A stretch of DNA of 64,000 nucleotides from Actinomycetota bacterium (GTDB lineage: Bacteria > Actinomycetota > Acidimicrobiia > Acidimicrobiales > JAJPHD01): assembly GCA_021325455.1 (NCBI GenBank), contig JAJPHD010000009.1:105210-169209 (forward strand), given 5' to 3'. The stretch's first letter is position 1. Every line of letters begins with the position of its first letter. A model generated the notes under the pieces. That model was given only the letters and a program-made list of their open reading frames with translations, was not told the DNA's origin and searched no databases. Both the position numbers and the translations under genes were made by a program. Of this stretch, positions 8,595-17,770 are shown piece after piece.

Positions 8595-9491
8595 CTACCC
8601 GTTGTCGGAGGGCGAAGGGGCTCGCCTCGAGCTCAGCCAGTAGCGGCCGCACGCCAGCGCCCCTCTCACGGCCAGTCCGGTGGCCACGACCGGGAGGAGG
8701 GCCCGCCGGCGCCCCTTGGTCGTCCGGCCGGCGAAGTGCAGCAGCGACCGGTGATGGGCGGCGATCATGCGATAGGGGTGCCGTCCGGCCGAGACGCCCT
8801 GCAGGTGGGTCACCCGGGCGGAAGGCTCGTAGGCCACCTCCCACCCGGCCTGCCGGGCCCGCCAGCACAGGTCCACGTCCTCGGAGTACATGAAGTAGGA
8901 CTCGTCGAAGCCCCCCAGCCCCTCTAGCACCGACCGCCGGGCGAGGAAGCAGGCACCCGATACCCAGTCGACCAGCCTCGGTTCCGAATGGTCCCAGTCG
9001 GCCATGTGATACCGGCGGCTCCAGCGGTTGTTGGGAGCGACCAGCCCGAGGAAGCCGTGGCCCACGGCGTCGGCCAGGCGGGGAAAGGTGCGGGCCGAGG
9101 GGTACAGGCGGCCGTCGGCCTCCTCGAGGCGGGGCCCCACCAGGGCGACCCGGGGGCTGGCGTCGAGCGCCGCCACCAGCGCCGCCACTGCGCCGCCCTG
9201 GACGATGATGTCGGGGTTCCCGACCAGGACCAGCTCGTGCCGGCAGGCGGCCAAGCCCCGGTTGGCCCCTGCGCCGTAGCCGGCGTTCCGCCCCGTGTCC
9301 ACCACCCTGGTGCCAGGGTCGGCCGCCCGCAGGGCGTCTATGGACCCATCGGTGGACCGGTTGTCCACCACGACCACCTCCTGCACGCCCTCTGACCGTA
9401 GGCTCCTCACGCACCTGAGCAGGTGGGGCCCGGCGTTGTAGTTGACGATCACGGCCCCCACCCGCTCGCCGACCGGTACGGGAGCGGTCAC
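8595..9491 (-). CDS. wbbL: Family 2 glycosyltransferase, WbbL-like rhamnosyltransferase
   Basis: GT-A fold inverting glycosyltransferase of 298 residues. It has [14 protein letters not shown] at the start, [22 protein letters not shown], the donor/metal site VGNPDIIV, and the downstream signature [35 protein letters not shown] (split here only by reading along). This arrangement is that of dTDP-rhamnosyltransferases; mycobacterial WbbL is of almost the same length and adds rhamnose to GlcNAc-diphospho-polyprenol in the cell-wall linker unit. Supply of dTDP-rhamnose from rmlA-rmlB-rmlD in the same operon supports that donor. The ATG at 9491 overlaps the stop of the decarboxylase gene by 4 nt. 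Confidence 0.87.
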   Translation of the reverse strand: MTAPVPVGERVGAVIVNYNAGPHLLRCVRSLRSEGVQEVVVVDNRSTDGSIDALRAADPGTRVVDTGRNAGYGAGANRGLAACRHELVLVGNPDIIVQGGAVAALVAALDASPRVALVGPRLEEADGRLYPSARTFPRLADAVGHGFLGLVAPNNRWSRRYHMADWDHSEPRLVDWVSGACFLARRSVLEGLGGFDESYFMYSEDVDLCWRARQAGWEVAYEPSARVTHLQGVSAGRHPYRMIAAHHRSLLHFAGRTTKGRRRALLPVVATGLAVRGALACGRYWLSSRRAPSPSDNG

Positions 9492-10450
9492 GGGGCGCCA
9501 GGAGGCGGGACCGCCGGCCGGCCCAGTCGCTCCTTCAGCCAGGCCGCCGTCCGGGCCAGCCCCTCCCGGAGGTCGACTCCCGGCTCCCAGCCGAGCAGCC
9601 GGCGGGCGAGGGTGATGTCAGGCCGGCGGCGGGCAGGATCGTCCACCGGCAGCGCCTCGAAGACGACCTCTGAGGTCGAGCCCGTAACGGCCAGCACCTC
9701 GGACACCAGCTCGAGGAGGGTGAACTCGGCAGGGTTGCCGATGTTCACGGGGCCGGTGTGGGCCGAGTCCAGCAGGGCGAGGATGCCGCGCACCTCGTCG
9801 TCCACATAGCAGAAACTCCGGGTCTGGCTGCCGTCCCCGTACACGGTGAGAGGCTTGCCCTCCAGGGCCTGCACGAGCAGGTTCGACACCACCCTGCCGT
9901 CGTGGGGCCGCATCCTCGGGCCATAGGTGTTGAAGATGCGCACGATGCCCACGCTCAGGCCGTGGCTGCGGTGGTAGGCCATGGTCAGGGCTTCGGCGAA
10001 CCGCTTGGCCTCGTCGTAGACGCCGCGTGGGCCGACCGGGTTGACGTGCCCCCAGTAGCCCTCGACCTGGGGATGGACCTCGGGGTCACCGTAGACCTCG
10101 CTGGTGGAGGCCAGCAGGAAGCGCGCCCTTTTGGCCTTGGCCAGGCCGAGGCAGTTGTGGGTCCCGAGGCTCCCCACCTTCAGGGTCTGGATGGGGAGCT
10201 CGAGGTAGTCCCGAGGTGAGGCGGGGCTGGCGAAGTGGAGCACGGCGTCCACGGGGCCGGGGACGTCCAGGTAGCTGCTCACATCGTGGCAGCGGAACTC
10301 CATGCCCGGGTGGTCGAGGAGGCCGGCCAGGTTGTCGAGCGTCCCCGTCACCAGGTTGTCGATGCACACGACCTGGTCGCCCCGTCCCAGCAGGGCCTCG
10401 CAGAGGTGGGAACCGAGGAAGCCGGCCCCTCCCGTCACCACCGCCCTCAC
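9488..10450 (-). CDS. UDP-glucuronate decarboxylase (UDP-xylose synthase)
   Basis: NAD-dependent enzyme of the extended SDR family, 320 residues from GTG 10450. It would convert UDP-glucuronate to UDP-xylose. Motifs: [43 protein letters not shown], the active-site [14 protein letters not shown] and [13 protein letters not shown] (catalytic Tyr and Lys), then [20 protein letters not shown]; these are the hallmarks that separate UXS from GalE. Its substrate is made by the UDP-glucose dehydrogenase encoded immediately upstream, with a 4-nt GTGA overlap. The pair implies xylose, or a sugar derived from it, in the surface glycan. Confidence 0.92.
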   Translation of the reverse strand: MRAVVTGGAGFLGSHLCEALLGRGDQVVCIDNLVTGTLDNLAGLLDHPGMEFRCHDVSSYLDVPGPVDAVLHFASPASPRDYLELPIQTLKVGSLGTHNCLGLAKAKRARFLLASTSEVYGDPEVHPQVEGYWGHVNPVGPRGVYDEAKRFAEALTMAYHRSHGLSVGIVRIFNTYGPRMRPHDGRVVSNLLVQALEGKPLTVYGDGSQTRSFCYVDDEVRGILALLDSAHTGPVNIGNPAEFTLLELVSEVLAVTGSTSEVVFEALPVDDPARRRPDITLARRLLGWEPGVDLREGLARTAAWLKERLGRPAVPPPGAP

Positions 10451-11727
10451 TGACGGCCCATCCCGAGATAGCGGAATCCGGCCAGCCGCATGGAGGCGGG
10501 CTCCAGGAGGTTGCGGGCATCCACCAGGCAAGGAGAGGCCATCACGGACCTCACCTTGTCGAAGTCCAGCCAGCGGAGCTCGTCCCACTCCGTGAGCAGG
10601 GCCAGGACCGAGGCCCCCTCGCAGGCCTGATAGGGATCATCACAGAGCTCGATGCCTGCCAGGTCGGGCTGCGGGCCGCGTACCGTCGGGTCGTACGCCC
10701 GCACCCTGGCGCCGGCAGCCACGAGGGCAGCGGCTATGGCGACGGCGGGCGACTGCCTGCGGTCGTCGGTCCGGGCCTTGAAGGTGAGGCCCCACACGGC
10801 GACCTGCGCCTCCTCCAGGGGGCCGCCCACCATGGTCGCGATCTTGGCCAGGACCCGGGATCGTTGCTCGTCGTTGACCTCGATCACCCCTCGCAGCAGG
10901 CTGAAGTCGTAGCCGGCGTCCTCGCCTATGCGGACCAGGGCCCTCGTGTCCTTGGGCAGGCAGCTCCCGCCCCAGCCCGGGCCGGGCTTCAGGAACTCGA
11001 AGCCGATGCGCCGGTCGTAGCCCATGCCGAGGACGACGTCCTTGACATCGGCCCCTACCGCCTCGCACAGGTTGGCGACGGCATTGATGAAGCTGATCTT
11101 GGTGGCGAGAAAGGCGTTGGACGCGTACTTGATGGTCTCGGCCGAGGCCGGGTCGGTGACCATCACCGGCGCCCGCACCTGATCGAAGAGGGCGGCCACC
11201 CTGATGGCAGCAGCCTCGTCGTCGGCTCCTATCACGATGCGGTCGGGGTGCTCGCAGTCGTGTATGGCCGAGCCCTCACGGAGGAACTCCGGGTTCGAGA
11301 CCACGGCCACGTCGGGCCGGGCCAGCGCCCTCTCGACCACTCGCGTCGACCCCACCGGGACGGTGGACTTGTTGATGACGACGGACCCGGGCTCGAGGAC
11401 GGGCCCGATCTCGGTGGCGGCGTCGACTATGTAGGACATGTCGGCCGACCCATCGGGCCGCTGGGGCGTGGGCACGCACAGGAAGACGAACTCCTGGCCC
11501 GGCACGGCGGCTGCGGCGCCGAGGACGAACCTGAGCCGGCCCGAGGCCAGGCCCTCCCTCACCAGGCCCTCCAGCCCCTCCTCCACGATGGGGATACGGC
11601 CGCCATTGAGCATGGCCACCTTCTCCGCCACCACGTCGGCACACAACACGTCATGGCCGAGGCGGGCGAGGAAGGCGCCCGTGGTGAGGCCCACGTACCC
11701 CGTCCCGACCACCGCCACCCTGCTCAT
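10447..11727 (-). CDS. ugd: UDP-glucose 6-dehydrogenase
   Basis: Oxidises UDP-glucose to UDP-glucuronate with two NAD+. The 426-residue protein starts at ATG 11727 with [21 protein letters not shown] (Rossmann loop, read as a continuous N-terminus). Further motifs: [43 protein letters not shown], and [16 protein letters not shown] with the catalytic Cys of the GGxCxPKD site. The C-terminal UDP-binding domain contains [18 protein letters not shown]. It overlaps rmlD upstream and the UDP-xylose synthase downstream by 4 nt each. Length and motifs are fully typical. Confidence 0.95.
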   Translation of the reverse strand: MSRVAVVGTGYVGLTTGAFLARLGHDVLCADVVAEKVAMLNGGRIPIVEEGLEGLVREGLASGRLRFVLGAAAAVPGQEFVFLCVPTPQRPDGSADMSYIVDAATEIGPVLEPGSVVINKSTVPVGSTRVVERALARPDVAVVSNPEFLREGSAIHDCEHPDRIVIGADDEAAAIRVAALFDQVRAPVMVTDPASAETIKYASNAFLATKISFINAVANLCEAVGADVKDVVLGMGYDRRIGFEFLKPGPGWGGSCLPKDTRALVRIGEDAGYDFSLLRGVIEVNDEQRSRVLAKIATMVGGPLEEAQVAVWGLTFKARTDDRRQSPAVAIAAALVAAGARVRAYDPTVRGPQPDLAGIELCDDPYQACEGASVLALLTEWDELRWLDFDKVRSVMASPCLVDARNLLEPASMRLAGFRYLGMGRQ

Positions 11728-12569
11728 ACCGCCACCAGCTCCTTCACCAGCACCTCGAGGGACTCCTCCCAGGCCGGGAGCAGGGGGAGGCCCGAGAGGC
11801 GCAGGGCAGCATTGTCCAGCACCGAGAAGGGGGGGCGGGGAGCCGGCCGGGGCGGCTGGAGCGAAACGGTGGCGATGGGCTCCACCCGCCCGGGATCGAG
11901 GCCGGCGGCGCCCAGCACGGCCCGGGCGAAGCCGTACCAGGTCGTCTGGCCCTGGTTGGTCACATGGAAGAGCCCCGGCCGGCGCTCCACCGCCAGGCGC
12001 ATCACCACCCCGGCCAGGTCGGCCGCCATGGTGGGGCTGCCGTGCTGGTCGTCCACGAACCGCAGGGGCCCCGGCTCCCGGGCCAGGCGCAGCACGGTGC
12101 GAGCCATGTTGGACCCGTGGCGCCCGCAGACCCATGAGGTGCGCACGATGGTGGCCTCGGGGGGGCAGGCGTGCTCCCCCCCCAGCTTGGAACGCCCGTA
12201 GACGGAAAGGGGATGGGGGTCGTCCCACTCCGTGTAGGGGCGGCCGCTCGCCCCGTCGAACACGTAGTCCGTCGACAGGTAGCAAAGATGGGCACCGCAC
12301 CACCGGGCTGCCTCGGCCACGTGGCGGGTGCCGAGGGCGTTCACCAGGTAGGCCCGGTCGGGGTCCTCCTCGCAGGCATCCACCGCCGTCCAGGCCGCGG
12401 TGTGCACGATGACGTCGGGGCTCGTTCCCGCCACCAGCTGGAGGACGGCATCGCGGTCGGACACGTCGAGGCGGGAATGGTCCAGGGCCACCACGTCCCA
12501 CCTCGGCCCGAACGCTGCCGCCACCTCCTGGCCTACCTGGCCCCCCGCCCCGGTGATGACCACCCGCAT
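11724..12569 (-). CDS. rmlD: dTDP-4-dehydrorhamnose reductase (RmlD)
   Basis: Last step of dTDP-L-rhamnose synthesis, reducing dTDP-4-keto-L-rhamnose with NAD(P)H. 281 residues; N-terminal VVITGAGGQVGQEVAAAFG nucleotide loop, LDVSDRDAV, HTAAWTAVDACEEDPD, YLSTDYVFDGASG, YGRSKLGGE (catalytic Tyr and Lys), and IVRTSWVCG, all characteristic of RmlD. It is 3 nt downstream of rmlB and overlaps ugd by 4 nt. The 3,5-epimerase RmlC, which must act before RmlD, is not encoded anywhere in the window. Confidence 0.94.
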   Translation of the reverse strand: MRVVITGAGGQVGQEVAAAFGPRWDVVALDHSRLDVSDRDAVLQLVAGTSPDVIVHTAAWTAVDACEEDPDRAYLVNALGTRHVAEAARWCGAHLCYLSTDYVFDGASGRPYTEWDDPHPLSVYGRSKLGGEHACPPEATIVRTSWVCGRHGSNMARTVLRLAREPGPLRFVDDQHGSPTMAADLAGVVMRLAVERRPGLFHVTNQGQTTWYGFARAVLGAAGLDPGRVEPIATVSLQPPRPAPRPPFSVLDNAALRLSGLPLLPAWEESLEVLVKELVAV

Positions 12570-12572
12570 GAG

Positions 12573-13574
12573 CTACCAGGCCGTCTCCTGGACGGGGGCC
12601 CGGCCCCGCCGGGGCTCCCACCACTCCCGGTTCCCGGCGTACCAGGCCACGGTGGAGTCCAGGCCCTCCCGGAACCCCACCTCTGGCTCCCACCCCAGCT
12701 CGCGGCGGATCTTGGTCGAGTCGAGGAGGTACCGCCGGTCGTGGCCCGGACGGTCGGGGACCACCATCTTGAGGGAGGAGGGCCGGCCGGTGGCGGCGAG
12801 AACGAGGTCGGCGACGTCCTCGATGCTCGCCTCCTCACCACTGCCCACGTGGTAGGTCTCGCCCACCCGGCCCCGCTCGAGGACGGCCTCGACGGCCCGG
12901 CAGTGGTCCGACACGTGCAGCCACTCTCTCCGGTTGCGGGTGGAGGCGTACATGGGGAGGGGCTGGCCATCCAGAGCCCTGGTGGTGAAGAGGGGGATGA
13001 GCTTCTCGGGGAACTGGAAGGGCCCGTAGTTGTTGCAGCAGTTGGTGATGGTGGTAGGCAGCCCGTACGTCTCGCCGTAGGCGCGCACGGCATGGTCCGC
13101 GCCCGCCTTGGAGGCGTTGTAGGGAGTGCGGGGCCGGTAGGGGGACTGCTCGGTGAAGGCCTCGGGCGAGTCGAGGGCCAGATCGCCGTACACCTCGCAG
13201 GTCGAAATGTGGTGGAAGCGGGCCACCCCCGCTCGTCTGGCCGCCTCCAGCATGGTCTGGGTGCCGAGCACGTTGGTGCGGAAGAACAGCCCCGGGTCCA
13301 GGACCGCCAGGCTGTTGTGGGACTCGGCGGCGAAGTTGACGATGGTGTCGACGCCGTGGGCTGCGATGGCCTCCTCGGCCCGGTCCAGGTCGCAGACATC
13401 GGCGTGGACGAAGACGATCCCGCTCTCGACGTCAGCCAGGCTCTCCCGGCTGCCGGCATAGGTGAGGGCGTCGTAGACGACCACGGGCCCCTCGTGGCCG
13501 GCCAGCCAGTGGCGGACGAAGTTGGACCCGATGAACCCGGCCCCGCCGGTCACGAGCAGCCTGCCAGATGCCAT
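12573..13574 (-). CDS. rmlB: dTDP-glucose 4,6-dehydratase (RmlB), with Cys at the catalytic Asp position
   Basis: Forms dTDP-4-keto-6-deoxyglucose from dTDP-glucose. 333 residues with VTGGAGFIGSNFVRHWL, NFAAESHNSLAVLDPGLF, PYNASKAGADH (Tyr152, Lys156) and NCCNNYGPFQFPEKLIPLF as in RmlB. The active-site segment reads ISTCEVYGDL: Cys126 sits where E. coli-type enzymes have the Asp of STDEVYG that donates a proton during water loss; Glu127 is kept. The codon is TGC on the coding strand (bases 13197-13199). The fold and operon position still favour RmlB, but a related 4,6-dehydratase with another substrate or altered mechanism is possible. Confidence 0.88.
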   Translation of the reverse strand: MASGRLLVTGGAGFIGSNFVRHWLAGHEGPVVVYDALTYAGSRESLADVESGIVFVHADVCDLDRAEEAIAAHGVDTIVNFAAESHNSLAVLDPGLFFRTNVLGTQTMLEAARRAGVARFHHISTCEVYGDLALDSPEAFTEQSPYRPRTPYNASKAGADHAVRAYGETYGLPTTITNCCNNYGPFQFPEKLIPLFTTRALDGQPLPMYASTRNRREWLHVSDHCRAVEAVLERGRVGETYHVGSGEEASIEDVADLVLAATGRPSSLKMVVPDRPGHDRRYLLDSTKIRRELGWEPEVGFREGLDSTVAWYAGNREWWEPRRGRAPVQETAW

Positions 13575-13613
13575 CGGGGCGCCAGGCTAGAGGCTGGGGG
13601 GCCGAGGGCTGGG

Positions 13614-14729
13614 TCAGGCCAGATCGACCCGTGAGTGGTCGCCCAGCATCAGGCGGACGGCCCGGGGGCGGCGGCTGGTCCGGGAGACCTCCACCATCTT
13701 GCCCACGAGGGAGTCCTCCACCCTCGGTATGTCGATGATCCGGCTCTGCTCCAGCACCACCGAGTGCTCGATCTCGGACCGGACTATCTCGCAGCCGTAG
13801 TAGACGGAGGTGAAGGGGCCGATGAAGCTGTCCACGATCCTGGTGCCCTCGCCGATGATGGCCGGTCCTCTGATGGTGGAGCGCACTATCTGGGCCCCGT
13901 CCTGCAGGACGACCCGCCCCTCCAGGCGGGAGTCCCCGTCCACCTCACCGTGGTTGGCGGGCTCCAGGCCCTCCAGGACCAGACGGTTGCCTTCCAGGAA
14001 GGCGTCCAGCTCCCCCAGGTCCTTCCAGTACCCGTCCACCACCTGGCACCGGACCCGGTGGCCGTGGTCGATCAACCACTGGATGGCATCGGTGATCTCC
14101 AGCTCCCCCCGGGCCGACGGGGAGATGGACGCCACCGCCTCGTGGATGCGGGCATCGAAGAGGTAGACACCCACCAGGGCCAGGTCAGAAGGGGGATGGG
14201 CCGGCTTCTCCACCAGGCCCACCACCTCGCCGGCGGGGTCCAGCACGGCCACCCCGAACCGCTGCGGGTCGGGCACCCGGGCCAGCAGGATCTGGGCCGC
14301 CGGGGACTTGCCCTGGTCTCCCTCCAGGCCCTGGAAGGTGCCGCTCAGCCGCTCCCGCTCCCCCTCGAAGTCGGCCACCAGGCCGGTGATGCCCTGGCGC
14401 AGCAGGTTGTCGCCCAGGTACATGACGAACTCCTCGTCCCCCAGGAAGGGCTGGGCGATGAGGACGCCGTGGGCCAGCCCCAGGGGCGCTTCCTGGGGGA
14501 TCCAGGTCACCTCCAGCCCCCAGGCCGAGCCGTCCCCCACTGCCGCCTCCACCTCGGCCCTGGTGTCGCCCACCACGACCCCCACCTGGCGGATCCCGGC
14601 CTCGGCCATGGCCTCCAAGGCGTAGAAGAGGATGGGCTTGTTGGCCACCGGCACCAGCTGCTTGGCGCTGGTGTGGGTGATGGGCCGGAGGCGGGTGCCG
14701 GCTCCGCCGGCGAGGATCAGGCCCTTCAC
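13614..14729 (-). CDS. rmlA: Glucose-1-phosphate thymidylyltransferase, long form (RmlA)
   Basis: Makes dTDP-glucose from dTTP and glucose-1-phosphate. 371 residues from GTG 14729; the conserved KGLILAGGAGTRLRPITHTSAKQLVPVANKP loop begins at residue 2 and fixes the start. YLGDNLLRQGI contains the metal-binding Asp, EKPAHPPSDLALVGVYLFD and DGYWKDLGELDAFLEGNR follow. Unlike the common ~290-residue RmlA, it has a C-terminal extension of beta-helix repeats (GPAIIGEGTRI, VDSFIGPFTSVYYGCEI), the long-form architecture. It lies 4 nt after the LCP gene and 39 nt before rmlB. Confidence 0.92.
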   Translation of the reverse strand: MKGLILAGGAGTRLRPITHTSAKQLVPVANKPILFYALEAMAEAGIRQVGVVVGDTRAEVEAAVGDGSAWGLEVTWIPQEAPLGLAHGVLIAQPFLGDEEFVMYLGDNLLRQGITGLVADFEGERERLSGTFQGLEGDQGKSPAAQILLARVPDPQRFGVAVLDPAGEVVGLVEKPAHPPSDLALVGVYLFDARIHEAVASISPSARGELEITDAIQWLIDHGHRVRCQVVDGYWKDLGELDAFLEGNRLVLEGLEPANHGEVDGDSRLEGRVVLQDGAQIVRSTIRGPAIIGEGTRIVDSFIGPFTSVYYGCEIVRSEIEHSVVLEQSRIIDIPRVEDSLVGKMVEVSRTSRRPRAVRLMLGDHSRVDLA

Positions 14730-14733
14730 GGCG

Positions 14734-16458
14734 TCACGACCTGCAGGCGGTGGGGTCCCACGGGGGGGGCTTGGTGGAGCCCGAGGGGGTGGCGGTCCCC
14801 CCGGCTGAGGAGCCGGTTCCCGACCCCCCTGCCGAGCCTCCCGCACCTCCCGAGGGGGCCGATCTCACCGCCCCCGGCGAGGCCTTGGTGCTGATCCCCC
14901 CGTAGCTGGCCCCGGTCGTGAGGGTGATGACCGAGCCGCCCATGTTGGGGTCTTCGTTGATGGTGGCGCCGCCCTTCACGTGCTCGGCCAAGGTGCGGGC
15001 CTCGGCCTCGTGACCGGGCCCGTAGGTGACGATGGAGGATAGATAGCCATAGGAGTTGGCATCTCCGTAGTTGACCACCTTGAAGCCGGCACTGCTGAGG
15101 GCCTGGGCCGCCTGCTGGGCCTGGCCCGTCGCTCCCGAGCCGTTCAGGACCTCGACGTGGACCGACGAAAGAGCCACCGTGGGCGGAGGGGAATGCCGGG
15201 CGGCGGGGCGCCGGCTCCCCCCGGCGGGGGCGGGCATCCCGTAGCTCTCCCAGGCCCGGATGACGGCCTTGTCCGCCGACCACTCGGGCTGGAGCACGTC
15301 CGCCCCTCCCGGGGTGACATAGGGGGTCCCGGGCATGGTCCATGAGGGGGTGCTGCCCGGGTTGGCCCTGCCGAACTCGCTGATGAGGCGCAGGATGTCC
15401 GAGGTCGAGAAGCGGCTGTCCACCCGCACGTCCCCCACCGCCTTGGAGACCAGCGAGTTGGCCACGAAGGGATTGTGGATCCCGCGGTGCACGGCCGTCT
15501 GGGCCAGCACCCGCAGGAACTCGTGCTGGCGGGTTATCCTCCCCAGGTCCCCGGTGCCCTCCGGTATCCACTGGCCGCCCTTGTAGTACTGGTAGAAGCG
15601 GCTGCGGGCCAGGGCCAGGGCCATCTTGCCGTTGAGGTGATGGTTGCCGGCGGTGGGAATGTCCAGGCCCGACTCCGCGTCCCTGGCGGGGTAGGGGAAG
15701 TACATGCATATCCCCCCCACCGTGTTCACGATGCCCTCCAGGCCGGTGAAGTTGACCTCGATGTAGTGGTTGATGGGGATCCCGTAGTCGTGCGTGATGG
15801 TCTGTATGAGCTGGCTGGGCCCATTGTTGAAGGCCGAGTTGATGCGGTTCACGGTGCTCGTGCCGGCGATGTGCACGTAGCTGTCCCGGGGTATGGAGAG
15901 CATGGCCGCCTTGCCGGTGGCGGGGATCAGGTGCACGAGCACGATGACGTCGCTGCGTTGCCCGGCAGCCTGGGCCGTGCTGCCGTACTCGGCCTGCTGG
16001 GACTTGCTGAACCCGGATCGGCTGTCCGAGCCCACCAGCAGGATGGTCTCGGGCTTGCCGGGAGGCGGGGGGGCGGCCGTGCGACCGACCCCCTGGAGGC
16101 CGTGCACCACGACCTTGGGTATCTGGCTCACCTTGTAACGGGCGTAGAGATAGGTCGATGCCGTTCCCGCCATGCACAGGACGACGATGACGTTGAGCAC
16201 GAGCAGGGCCCGCCTGGGCCAGCGCCGGGCCGGGCGCTGTCGGTGGCGGGGAGAGGGGGGACCGCCGGGGGGCCGGCCCGCCCAGGGGGCCCAGCGGCGG
16301 TGCCGATAGCGCCGGCGCCGGTGCTCGCCCCCCCGCCGGGGGATCTCGAGGGCGGGATCGGGCCGCTCCGGCGCCACCACGCCCCCCCTCGGGAGGTCCT
16401 CGCTGGCCGGCAGGTTGATCCAGACGCGCCCGCCCCGCCCGCTGCCGAGGTCAGCCAT
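14734..16458 (-). CDS. LytR-CpsA-Psr family glycan ligase with C-terminal LytR_C domain
   Basis: Membrane enzyme that transfers a lipid-linked glycan to peptidoglycan or another wall acceptor. 574 residues: a long Arg/Pro-rich cytoplasmic head (1-83), one membrane helix at about 84-106, the LCP catalytic domain from about 135 with LLVGSDSR, QRSDVIVLVHL and LSIPRDSYVHIAG (conserved Asp and Arg residues that bind the pyrophosphate), then a LytR_C domain from about 430 (VEVLNGSGATGQAQQAA) and a Gly/Ser-rich tail. It is the first gene of the glycan operon. Its mycobacterial counterpart beside rmlD-wbbL (Rv3267) joins arabinogalactan to peptidoglycan; the acceptor glycan here is inferred to be the product of this operon. 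Confidence 0.92.
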   Translation of the reverse strand: MADLGSGRGGRVWINLPASEDLPRGGVVAPERPDPALEIPRRGGEHRRRRYRHRRWAPWAGRPPGGPPSPRHRQRPARRWPRRALLVLNVIVVLCMAGTASTYLYARYKVSQIPKVVVHGLQGVGRTAAPPPPGKPETILLVGSDSRSGFSKSQQAEYGSTAQAAGQRSDVIVLVHLIPATGKAAMLSIPRDSYVHIAGTSTVNRINSAFNNGPSQLIQTITHDYGIPINHYIEVNFTGLEGIVNTVGGICMYFPYPARDAESGLDIPTAGNHHLNGKMALALARSRFYQYYKGGQWIPEGTGDLGRITRQHEFLRVLAQTAVHRGIHNPFVANSLVSKAVGDVRVDSRFSTSDILRLISEFGRANPGSTPSWTMPGTPYVTPGGADVLQPEWSADKAVIRAWESYGMPAPAGGSRRPAARHSPPPTVALSSVHVEVLNGSGATGQAQQAAQALSSAGFKVVNYGDANSYGYLSSIVTYGPGHEAEARTLAEHVKGGATINEDPNMGGSVITLTTGASYGGISTKASPGAVRSAPSGGAGGSAGGSGTGSSAGGTATPSGSTKPPPWDPTACRS

Positions 16459-16596
16459 GACGGGCCACCCTACCAGCGGGTTCCCTCTCTCCCGACGCGC
16501 CCGGGGGCCTCCCGGGACCGGGCATCACGACCCCAGGACCCCTGGGGAGGGCCAACGGTTCCGCCGGGGGCCAACCCGAGAGGGGGGACGAAGGCC

Positions 16597-17742
16597 CTAG
16601 CCCACCGGCAGGCCCAGGCCCCGGCTTATGACCAGGCGCTGGACCTCGCTCGTGCCTTCCCCTATCTCCAGGATCTTGGCGTCGCGGTAGAAGCGGGCCA
16701 CGGGCGTCTCATCGATGAAGCCGTAGCCACCGAATATCTGGGTGGCCTCCCGGGTGGCGGACACGGCGGCCTCGGTGGCAAGAAGCTTGGCCATGGCCGC
16801 GGCCTGCTTGAACGGACGGCCGTGGTCCTTCAGCCAGGCCGCCCGGTAGGTGAGGGCCCGGGCCGACTCCACGGCCACGGCCAGGTCGGCGCATTTGAAT
16901 GCCACGGCCTGGTAGCGCCCAATGGGGCCGCCGAAGGCCTGGCGGCTCCCGGCGTAGGCCACGGACTCCTCCAGGCAGGCCTGGGCCAGGCCCACCGCCA
17001 GTGCGGCAATGGCGATGCGCCCGTCGTCCAGGATGGCGAGGAACTGGGCGAGGCCCCTCCCCTCCTCCCCGAGGAGGTTGTCAGCAGGGACCCGGCAGCC
17101 GTCCAGCGTGAGGCCGTGGGTGTCCGAGGCGTGCCAACCCATCTTGCGGTAGGGGGGCTCGACGATGAGGCCAGGGGTCCCCGCCGGCACGATGATGGCC
17201 GAGATCCCCTCCCCGGGCCCGGTACGGGCCGTGACCGTGATCACCGAGGTGATCGGGGTGCCGGAGTTGGTGATGAAGGCCTTGGAGCCGTCGATCACCC
17301 ACTCGTCACCCTCCCGCCTGGCCCGGGTCCGGGTGGCGCCGGCATCGCTGCCACCATCGGGCTCGGTGAGCCCGAAGGCCCCGAGGGCCTCCCCGGCACA
17401 CAGGGCGGGCAGCCACTCATCCCGCTGGGCGTCGGTGCCGAACTGGAATATGGGGTTGGCGCCCAGCCCTACCCCGGCCGACAGCGTGATGGCCAAGGAG
17501 GAATCCACCCGGCCCAGCTCCTCTATGGCCAGACACAGGGTCGTGAAGTCCGCCCCCGAGCCCCCGTACCTCTCGGGGAAGGGCAAGCCGAACAGGCCCA
17601 GCTTCCCCATGGCCAGCACGGTGTCCAACGGGAAGTGGTGGTCCCGGTCCCAGGCCTCGGCATGGGGCGCGATCTCCTGCTCGGCGAACTCCCTCACAAC
17701 CTTGCGGAAGGCCTCCTGCTCGGGCGTGAAGTCGAGGTCCAT
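16597..17742 (-). CDS. Acyl-CoA dehydrogenase (FadE25-like)
   Basis: FAD-dependent alpha,beta-dehydrogenation of an acyl-CoA, electrons going to ETF. 381 residues from ATG 17742. Signatures: FGLTEPDGGSDAGATRTRA and DEWVIDGSKAFITNSG (flavin and substrate pocket), QAFGGPIGRYQAVAFKCADLA, QIFGGYGFIDETPVARFYRD, and IGEGTSEVQRL whose Glu is the catalytic base in medium- and short-chain enzymes. Length fits the MCAD/SCAD group. It is transcribed alone on the minus strand, 28 bp from the divergent aminotransferase gene. The chain-length specificity is not visible. Confidence 0.93.
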   Translation of the reverse strand: MDLDFTPEQEAFRKVVREFAEQEIAPHAEAWDRDHHFPLDTVLAMGKLGLFGLPFPERYGGSGADFTTLCLAIEELGRVDSSLAITLSAGVGLGANPIFQFGTDAQRDEWLPALCAGEALGAFGLTEPDGGSDAGATRTRARREGDEWVIDGSKAFITNSGTPITSVITVTARTGPGEGISAIIVPAGTPGLIVEPPYRKMGWHASDTHGLTLDGCRVPADNLLGEEGRGLAQFLAILDDGRIAIAALAVGLAQACLEESVAYAGSRQAFGGPIGRYQAVAFKCADLAVAVESARALTYRAAWLKDHGRPFKQAAAMAKLLATEAAVSATREATQIFGGYGFIDETPVARFYRDAKILEIGEGTSEVQRLVISRGLGLPVG

Positions 17743-17770
17743 ACCGCTTCTGATCGTAGGCTGTGAGGCG

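Noticed and set aside
6769..9414. A continuous 881-codon minus-strand frame suggesting one giant protein
   Set aside because: Only the last 357 codons (from GTG 7842) look like a protein; the rest is antisense-frame shadow of two well-supported genes in another frame, a common effect of very high GC.
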